Below are positions 54,682 to 59,872 of a stretch of 59,872 nucleotides of DNA, in pieces. This DNA is from an uncultured Burkholderiales bacterium. GTDB taxonomy: Bacteria; Pseudomonadota; Gammaproteobacteria; Burkholderiales; Burkholderiaceae_C. The stretch is taken from the NCBI GenBank assembly GCA_903861115.1, contig CAIOTD010000168.1, positions 1 through 59,872 on the forward strand, written 5' to 3'. Under the pieces are notes generated by a model. It was given only the letters and a program-made list of their open reading frames with translations, made no database searches and was not told the DNA's origin. Each line of letters starts with the position of its first letter. Position 1 is the first letter of the stretch. A program made the position numbers and the translations under genes.

Positions 54682-55846
54682 GGGTAGTGGTCTCCATCAA
54701 CTGGATGAAGCGATCAAACAGGTAAGCAATGTCATGGGGTCCAGGGGAAGCCTCTGGATGCCCCTGAAAACAAAAGGCAGGTTGATCGGTTCTTTGCAAA
54801 CCTTGCAAGGAACCATCAAAAAGAGAAACGTGCGTGACCTTCAAATTGGCTGGCAACTCGGTGGCATCCACTGCAAAACCGTGGTTTTGAGAAGTGATGC
54901 ACACACGCCCCGTGTCCAAGTCCTTCACAGGGTGGTTTGCACCGTGGTGGCCAAACTTCATTTTGTAGGTCTTTGCACCGCTGGCCAAGGCCATGATCTG
55001 GTGACCCAAACAAATACCAAAGGTCGGGATGCCTTGATTGATCAAGGTTTTGGCCGCTTCAATGGCGTAATCACAGGGCTCGGGGTCGCCAGGACCATTG
55101 GAGAGAAAAATACCATCGGGGTTCAGGGCCAAGACCTCTTTGACCGAGGTCTTGGCAGGCACGACAGTGACTTCGCAGCCGCGCTCAACCAGCATGCGCA
55201 AGATGTTCTTCTTGACACCAAAATCAAACGCCACCACTTTCAATTGAGCGCCTTGAGGCTTTGCGTACCCCGCGCCCAATTGCCACTCCCCTTCTTCAAA
55301 GCGATAAGTGCTGTGCGTGCTCACCTCTTGGGCCAAATCAAGCCCGGCCATGCTCTTGGCCGATTGAGCCAACTCAATGGCTTTGGCAATGTGCTCAGGG
55401 GTGATGGATTGACCCATCTCTAACGCCACAATGGCACCATTTTGTGCACCCTTGGTCCTCAAGACACGCGTCAAAGCTCGGGTATCGATGCCACAAATAC
55501 CGAGTTTGTTTTCAGATTTGAGGTAGTTTTCTAAGGACTGCTCACTTCTGAAGTTCGAAGGCGCCTGAGGCAAATCCTTGATGATCAAACCTTGCGCATG
55601 GATTTGAGTGGACTCGCAATCCTCGGCATTGATGCCGTAGTTGCCTATGTGTGGGTAGGTCAAGGTCACCAGTTGATGGGCATAGCTTGGATCGGTCAAT
55701 ATTTCTTGATAGCCCGTCATGGAGGTGTTGAAAACAACCTCTCCGACGGTTTGACCTGAGGCGCCAAGGCTGTGGCCTTCAAAGACTGTGCCGTCTGCTA
55801 ACGCCAAAATGGCTGGTGGGGTTTTACCCTGAAGAGACAAAAGCAC
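54674..55846 (-). CDS. carA: Carbamoyl-phosphate synthase small (glutaminase) subunit
   Basis: 390 residues. The N-terminal domain has [14 protein letters not shown] and [19 protein letters not shown]. The class I glutamine amidotransferase domain has the nucleophile Cys in [11 protein letters not shown] and the His/Glu of GHPEASPGP. It delivers ammonia to CarB. The start is GTG 55846 with GGAG 6 bases upstream. It has a long leader (about 155 bases) with a candidate UTP-sensitive promoter. Confidence 0.97.
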   Translation of the reverse strand: MLLSLQGKTPPAILALADGTVFEGHSLGASGQTVGEVVFNTSMTGYQEILTDPSYAHQLVTLTYPHIGNYGINAEDCESTQIHAQGLIIKDLPQAPSNFRSEQSLENYLKSENKLGICGIDTRALTRVLRTKGAQNGAIVALEMGQSITPEHIAKAIELAQSAKSMAGLDLAQEVSTHSTYRFEEGEWQLGAGYAKPQGAQLKVVAFDFGVKKNILRMLVERGCEVTVVPAKTSVKEVLALNPDGIFLSNGPGDPEPCDYAIEAAKTLINQGIPTFGICLGHQIMALASGAKTYKMKFGHHGANHPVKDLDTGRVCITSQNHGFAVDATELPANLKVTHVSLFDGSLQGLQRTDQPAFCFQGHPEASPGPHDIAYLFDRFIQLMETTTHA

Positions 55847-56275
55847 TGGGTTCTCCGTATGTGTTCGGTGACGCCCTTAGCGCACACAAATTGTCTTCAT
55901 CTCGCAAATGACGCGCTAGAAGCTTGTGCTTTTGGCTTTGGTGAATGCTAAACTTGTTTGAGCTTGGGGGCGTGCAGTAATGTAATGAATGCTTAAAAAA
56001 GCCTCCCATTATAGTGCACCCAGCCCTTCGGTTGGGACAGGCCGGCCGCTATATTTTTTCAGAGCTGAACCCTTTTTTTCTTGCATTTCACCCGCCCTTC
56101 TCAATGAATGCGCAGCAAGGCCATCCTTTTGTGCATGGCTGAGCCCGTGCGTTTGGCGTGGATCAAATTAAACCCATAGTTCACTTTTTGAAAGGACAAA
56201 GCGGTTGACCCAACAACAAGACCCCCCCCAAAAGTCTCAAGCCGTCTTTATTCAAACTCGCCGGCAAAGCCATTT
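55847..56275. other. Gap of 429 bases upstream of carA
   Basis: It holds the carA leader and promoter in its lower part and a 7-bp hairpin (CCCAGCC with GGTTGGG, about 56018-56035) beside the -10. From about 56045 to 56275, downstream of the SpoU methyltransferase gene, I see no gene, no RNA gene and no convincing terminator. Confidence 0.5.
55995..56013 (-). promoter_or_regulatory. carA -10 element with T-tract at the start site
   Basis: On the minus strand a perfect TATAAT (56013 to 56008) is followed by GGGAGGC and then six T (56000 to 55995). The likely start falls at 56002-56001, directly before the T run. This resembles UTP-sensitive start-site choice and stuttering at pyrimidine genes such as E. 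coli codBA and upp. The -35 is weak. Confidence 0.45.
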
Positions 56276-57085
56276 CTAAACAATCGATTGACCCATCACG
56301 GCACTGCTGTACACACAAATAGAGGCCGCAACAGCCACGTTCAACGACTCTTGCCCATGCGTTTGCATGATGCGAATATGCTGATCGGCTTTGTTCATCA
56401 AACTCGCACTCAAGCCCTGACCTTCGTGCCCCATCAACCAAGCACAGGGGTGGGGCAAGCTGCCCTTGGCCACCAATTCATGAAGGTACTCACCTTGGTG
56501 AGAACTGGTCGCCAAAAAGGGCACCCTCAACTGCTCCAAATCGGTTTCTTGCAAAGACTCCACCAAGCGAAGAGAAAAATGAGCGCCCATCCCTGCACGC
56601 AGCACCTTGCCGCTCCAAAGCGCCGCACTGCCCTTGATGGCCAAGACCTGCGTGCAGCCCATGGCGGCGGCCGTTCTGAGAATCGCGCCCACGTTGCCCG
56701 CATCTTGAAGTCGGTCCAAAATCAAGGTCATGCAGCCCGAAACCATGTCTTGAACTTGGGGCAACTCACACTCAAAACCAAAGTGTGCGCTCGAACCCAA
56801 AGCACTGATGGACTCAAAGAGGCCATCAGACATCAACACATTTTGTTCGGCCACCGCCTTGAACGTGCTGCCAAGGCTTGGCCAAATCGACTCTGAAAAC
56901 ACCGCACGCTTGACCTTCACACCCTTGTCCACTGCAGCTTGGCAAAGGTGCTCACCTTCAATCCAAAAAGTTTGGGTTTGACGGTAATGAGCGCTCTCTT
57001 GGGCCAGCCTCCTGAGCGCTTTGAGTGCTGCATTGTCTTTGGACGTGATCAACAAGGGCTCATCGCGCGTGAAAGGCGTTGTCAT
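56276..57085 (-). CDS. SpoU/TrmH-family RNA 2'-O-ribose methyltransferase
   Basis: About 269 residues from ATG 57085, which overlaps the rnhB stop by four bases. The N-terminal substrate-binding domain (1-100: [19 protein letters not shown]) is followed by the trefoil-knot SPOUT domain with motif 1 [20 protein letters not shown], motif 2 [10 protein letters not shown] and motif 3 [13 protein letters not shown]. It methylates rRNA or tRNA; the RlmB/TsnR-like N-terminus favours 23S rRNA, but the target is not certain. Confidence 0.9.
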   Translation of the reverse strand: MTTPFTRDEPLLITSKDNAALKALRRLAQESAHYRQTQTFWIEGEHLCQAAVDKGVKVKRAVFSESIWPSLGSTFKAVAEQNVLMSDGLFESISALGSSAHFGFECELPQVQDMVSGCMTLILDRLQDAGNVGAILRTAAAMGCTQVLAIKGSAALWSGKVLRAGMGAHFSLRLVESLQETDLEQLRVPFLATSSHQGEYLHELVAKGSLPHPCAWLMGHEGQGLSASLMNKADQHIRIMQTHGQESLNVAVAASICVYSSAVMGQSIV

Positions 57086-57738
57086 CCGGGGATCCCTTTT
57101 AATTTCGCAAGCACCTTGGCAACTGGCGCAAAGGTTTTTCTGTGCCAAGGCGTCACGCCCAAGTCGAGCAAAGCGCGTTGATGTTGTGCGGTGCCATAGC
57201 CCTTGTGAGAGGCGAAACCGTAACCGGGAAACTCTTTGTCGATGCCATGGCACCAGCGGTCGCGGTGCACCTTGGCCAAGATGGACGCCGCTTGAATGGC
57301 AGGAACGTAATCATCCCCGCCCACCAAGGTGAGAACGCGCATGGGCAACTGGGGCGGACGGTTGCCATCGACCAAAACCACTTGGGGCGTTGCGCCAAGA
57401 CCCAACACCGCTCGTCTCATGGCCAGCAAAGTTGCTTGCAAAATATTCAACGCATCAATCTCTTCAATGCTCGCCTCTTGTACACAATAAGACAATGCCC
57501 GAGCTTTGATCTCCAACTCCAATTGATCGCGTTTTTTTTCAGTCAACTTCTTGGAGTCGGCCAAGCCTTCAATCGGGCGAGCCGGATCCAAGATCACCGC
57601 AGCCGCCACCACAGGACCGACCCAAGGACCTCGACCTGCCTCGTCAACGCCGGCCACCAACACATCGCTCGACAAAAGGGCCTGCAGCTCCTCGTCAAAG
57701 AGCGCAGACACAGGACGCGGCACAAGCTTTTGGATCAT
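57082..57738 (-). CDS. rnhB: Ribonuclease HII
   Basis: 218 residues. It removes ribonucleotides from DNA and RNA of RNA/DNA hybrids. The metal site includes the Asp and Glu of [14 protein letters not shown], the later Asp in VLVDGNRPP and the fourth acid in [21 protein letters not shown] is diagnostic. Its start overlaps the lpxB stop by four bases (57735-57738) and its stop overlaps the methyltransferase gene, giving a coupled run lpxA-lpxB-rnhB-methyltransferase. Confidence 0.97.
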   Translation of the reverse strand: MIQKLVPRPVSALFDEELQALLSSDVLVAGVDEAGRGPWVGPVVAAAVILDPARPIEGLADSKKLTEKKRDQLELEIKARALSYCVQEASIEEIDALNILQATLLAMRRAVLGLGATPQVVLVDGNRPPQLPMRVLTLVGGDDYVPAIQAASILAKVHRDRWCHGIDKEFPGYGFASHKGYGTAQHQRALLDLGVTPWHRKTFAPVAKVLAKLKGIPG

Positions 57739-58916
57739 GGCAACTCACTCGCAGAGTCCTTGTGGACAGCCCTCTTAGAGCGCGTCAAAAGGGAATGTAT
57801 CGCATCGGCACACAAGGTGGGGGTGTCTTTCTTGAGGCTTTGATGCAGCGCTTTGAATCGCTCGACCAACTGTGCCACCCGAGAGGCCTGATTGAACCAT
57901 TTGAGGGTTTCATGCGCTAAATTTTTAGGCGTGCACTCGGACTGCAGCAACTCAGGGACCACAAACTCTTCACACAAAATATTGGGCAGTCCCACCCAGG
58001 GTTGCAGTCTTTGGCGCTTGATGATTTGCCATGAAAACGCATTCATGTGGTACGCAATGACCATGGGTTTTTTAAACAGCGCCGCCTCAAGTGTTGCTGT
58101 TCCACTGGCCACCATGGCCACATCGCACGCCGCCAAACACGCATGCGAGCGCCCAACCAAGAGCGTGCACAGAGCACTCATTTGAGTTTCTCGCAAAACG
58201 CCCTGGATAAAAGGCACGCCCGAGGCCGGCGTCGGCAACACAAATCGGACCTCGGGTTTGACTTTGTGAATTTCTTGGGCGGCCAATAAAAAACGTCGCG
58301 TCATGTGCTCGATTTCACTTTGACGACTGCCAGGCAACAAGGCCACAAGGGGGACATGCGCCGCCAATCCCAAGGATTTTCTAGCTTGAAGGGGATCGAC
58401 CTCTTCAGCAATGACTTGGGCCAAGGGATGCCCCACAAACGTGGCCTCAATGCCTTGCTGAGCCAAAAGCTTGGGCTCAAAGGGAAACAAACACAAGACA
58501 TGGTCGACACTTTGCGCAATGCTGTGCACACGCTTGGCGCGCCATGCCCAGATGGAGGGACACACAAACTGCACGCTCAGCACCCCTTTGAGCTTAAAGC
58601 GCCGGGCCAAATCCAAGTTGAAATCCGGTGCATCAATGCCAATGAAGACATCGGGCGCGTGGCGCATGCTGCCATTGAACAATTGATCTCGGATGCCCAC
58701 AATTTCTTTGTAATGTTTGAGGACTTCAAAGTAGCCTCGCACGGCCAATTTCTTGTAAGACCACTTGGACTGAAAACCCAAGGCCTCCATTTGCGGCCCC
58801 CCAATGCCTTCAAAGCTTGAATGGGCAAAACGCTCCTGCAGACCTCGCATCATCAACGATGCGAGCAAGTCCCCAGACACCTCCCCCGCCACCATCGCAA
58901 AATTCAAACGCTCCAT
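57735..58916 (-). CDS. lpxB: Lipid A disaccharide synthase
   Basis: About 393 residues, GT19 family. It condenses UDP-diacylglucosamine with lipid X. The start at ATG 58916 ([20 protein letters not shown]) matches the family; AAAGGTG lies upstream. Seen: [48 protein letters not shown] and [19 protein letters not shown]. An upstream TTG (58964) would add 16 residues without similarity. Confidence 0.96.
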   Translation of the reverse strand: MERLNFAMVAGEVSGDLLASLMMRGLQERFAHSSFEGIGGPQMEALGFQSKWSYKKLAVRGYFEVLKHYKEIVGIRDQLFNGSMRHAPDVFIGIDAPDFNLDLARRFKLKGVLSVQFVCPSIWAWRAKRVHSIAQSVDHVLCLFPFEPKLLAQQGIEATFVGHPLAQVIAEEVDPLQARKSLGLAAHVPLVALLPGSRQSEIEHMTRRFLLAAQEIHKVKPEVRFVLPTPASGVPFIQGVLRETQMSALCTLLVGRSHACLAACDVAMVASGTATLEAALFKKPMVIAYHMNAFSWQIIKRQRLQPWVGLPNILCEEFVVPELLQSECTPKNLAHETLKWFNQASRVAQLVERFKALHQSLKKDTPTLCADAIHSLLTRSKRAVHKDSASELP

Positions 58917-58969
58917 GTGGGCTTGCACCTTTGTTATCAAAACGTTTGCGCCGTCATCCGTCAAACGGT

Positions 58970-59764
58970 TCAGCGCACAATGCCACGTGTGGGAGGCGTT
59001 TGCTTTAAAAAGTCCAGCATGTCTTGGACATCATTTTTGGCCTCCGGGTGGGTGAGCTTCAAGCCTTCAATTTGAACGATGGCCTCAGACAAGCTCAATT
59101 GATCTCGGTACAAGTATTTGTGCATCATCTTGACCGCATGGATTCTTCGCTCCTCAAAGCCTCGCCGCTTCAAACCCTCAAAATTCATGGAGCGTGCATT
59201 CGCCGGTTGACCTTGCGCCATCACAAAGGGTGGCAGATCCGCAAAAAGGAGAGCGTTCATGGCGGTAAAACTGTGTTTGCCAATGCGACAAAACTGATGC
59301 ACCACCGTAAAGCCACCCAGGATCACCCAGTCTTCAACGACCACGTGTCCAGCGAGTTGCGTGTTGTTGGCAAAAATGGTTTGGTTGCCCACCTGGCAAT
59401 CGTGGGCCAAATGCACATAGGCCATGATCCAATTGTCGTCGCCAATGCTGGTCACGCCTCGGTCGTTGGCGGTCCCGATGTTGAAGGTACAAAACTCACG
59501 GATCGTGTTTCTCGCCCCTATTTGCAAGCGCGTGGGCTCGCCTGCGTATTTTTTATCTTGAGGCACCGCACCCAAGGAATTGAATTGAAAGATTTGGTTC
59601 TTTTCACCGATCTGGGTGTGCCCTTCAATCACACAGTGAGGACCAATTTGTGTGTCGCGCGCAATTTTTACATGGGGGCCAATGCATGTATAGGCCCCAA
59701 CGCTCACGCTGCTATCGAGCTCAGCTTTTGGATCAATCAATGCGGTGGGATGAATCAGGCTCAT
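58970..59764 (-). CDS. lpxA: UDP-N-acetylglucosamine acyltransferase
   Basis: 264 residues. It carries out the first step of lipid A synthesis. The left-handed beta-helix of hexapeptide repeats is plain (IHPTALIDPKAELDSSVSVG, cited as its first 20 residues). The catalytic His lies in MAYVHLAHDCQVG, and the C-terminal helical domain follows GLKRRGF. It lies between fabZ and lpxB, the standard order. Confidence 0.97.
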   Translation of the reverse strand: MSLIHPTALIDPKAELDSSVSVGAYTCIGPHVKIARDTQIGPHCVIEGHTQIGEKNQIFQFNSLGAVPQDKKYAGEPTRLQIGARNTIREFCTFNIGTANDRGVTSIGDDNWIMAYVHLAHDCQVGNQTIFANNTQLAGHVVVEDWVILGGFTVVHQFCRIGKHSFTAMNALLFADLPPFVMAQGQPANARSMNFEGLKRRGFEERRIHAVKMMHKYLYRDQLSLSEAIVQIEGLKLTHPEAKNDVQDMLDFLKQTPPTRGIVR

Positions 59765-59815
59765 GGCGTCAAAATGTGGGTGGATAAAATAAAGAAGACC
59801 TCAACCATTGAACGA

Positions 59816-59872
59816 TTATTTTGAAATGGCTTTGACCGTGCACATCAACTGCGCTTCGGTGGCCAACTCATC
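59816..59872 (-). CDS. fabZ: 3-hydroxyacyl-ACP dehydratase FabZ, C-terminal end only
   Basis: The last 18 codons and TAA stop of a minus-strand gene cut by the window edge. The peptide DELATEAQLMCTVKAISK matches the conserved FabZ C-terminus (typical form D-G-xx-AEAxLMCxV). Its place upstream of lpxA, with a 51-base gap, fits the fabZ-lpxA-lpxB order. Confidence 0.85.
   Translation of the reverse strand, partial: DELATEAQLMCTVKAISK

Noticed and set aside
54626-55423. A 265-codon plus-strand open frame opposite carA
   Set aside because: Antisense of a conserved gene, with no recognisable motif.
59024-59824. A 266-codon plus-strand open frame opposite lpxA
   Set aside because: Repetitive antisense of the lpxA hexapeptide repeats; no ribosome-binding site or domain.

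Overview
The window is a chromosomal segment of a Gram-negative betaproteobacterium. It most likely belongs to the Burkholderiales, and I lean towards a Comamonadaceae-like lineage with moderate GC. The basis is gene order (rho-rpmE2; pstSCAB-phoU-phoB; ppx/sixA/ppk; glmM-folP-ftsH-rlmE; greA-carB-carA; fabZ-lpxA-lpxB-rnhB), lipid A genes, and an abundance of Bug/TctC-type periplasmic binding proteins and CaiB/BaiF CoA-transferases. The assignment rests on recognition of proteins and synteny, not on a database search.

Layout. 1-11.6 kb: the 3' part of the 4.5S SRP RNA, a VOC-family protein, a periplasmic copper chaperone divergent from a TonB-dependent receptor, a FrnE-like DsbA protein, trxA, rho, rpmE2, a polytopic membrane protein, a MATE transporter and the sensor kinase gene phoR. 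11.7-32.0 kb: a roughly 20-kb accessory catabolic island. It has four Bug binding proteins, three CaiB/BaiF CoA-transferases, two acyl-CoA dehydrogenases (one a tandem fusion), a crotonase, a MaoC hydratase, a MmgE/PrpD protein, a GST, an acyl-CoA ligase, a D-aminoacylase-like amidohydrolase, a LigI-like amidohydrolase, a CMD-family protein and a flavin reductase. I see no regulator, no membrane transporter subunit and no transposase in it. 32.1-37.3 kb: phoB, phoU, pstB, pstA, pstC, pstS, all on the minus strand. 37.3-41.6 kb: ppx, sixA and ppk (polyphosphate). 41.7-44.4 kb: a three-gene membrane-lipid set (OlsB-like acyltransferase, PlcP/LpxH-like phosphoesterase, GT4 glycosyltransferase). 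44.5-59.9 kb: housekeeping genes glmM, folP, ftsH, rlmE, yhbY, a DUF4149-like gene, greA, carB, carA, a SpoU methyltransferase, rnhB, lpxB, lpxA and the 3' end of fabZ.

The two most notable points concern phosphate. First, the usual pst-phoU-phoB-phoR order is interrupted: the catabolic island lies between phoB and phoR, so the two-component partners are about 20.5 kb apart. Second, phosphate functions extend across the neighbourhood. Two well-formed, oppositely oriented Pho boxes lie between pstS and ppx. The OlsB/PlcP/glycosyltransferase trio looks like a phosphate-starvation lipid-remodelling unit (phospholipid turnover with replacement by ornithine lipid and glycolipid).

Within the island a ten-gene minus-strand run (27541 down to 15910) looks like one operon for CoA-dependent breakdown of an unidentified carboxylic acid. 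It lacks a 3-hydroxyacyl-CoA dehydrogenase and a thiolase, so it would have to feed central metabolism. Several genes start at TTG or GTG (ftsH, rlmE, carA, the MATE gene, and probably one CoA-transferase and the membrane protein), each needed by homology or supported by a ribosome-binding site. No tRNA, CRISPR array, insertion sequence or prophage gene was recognised.
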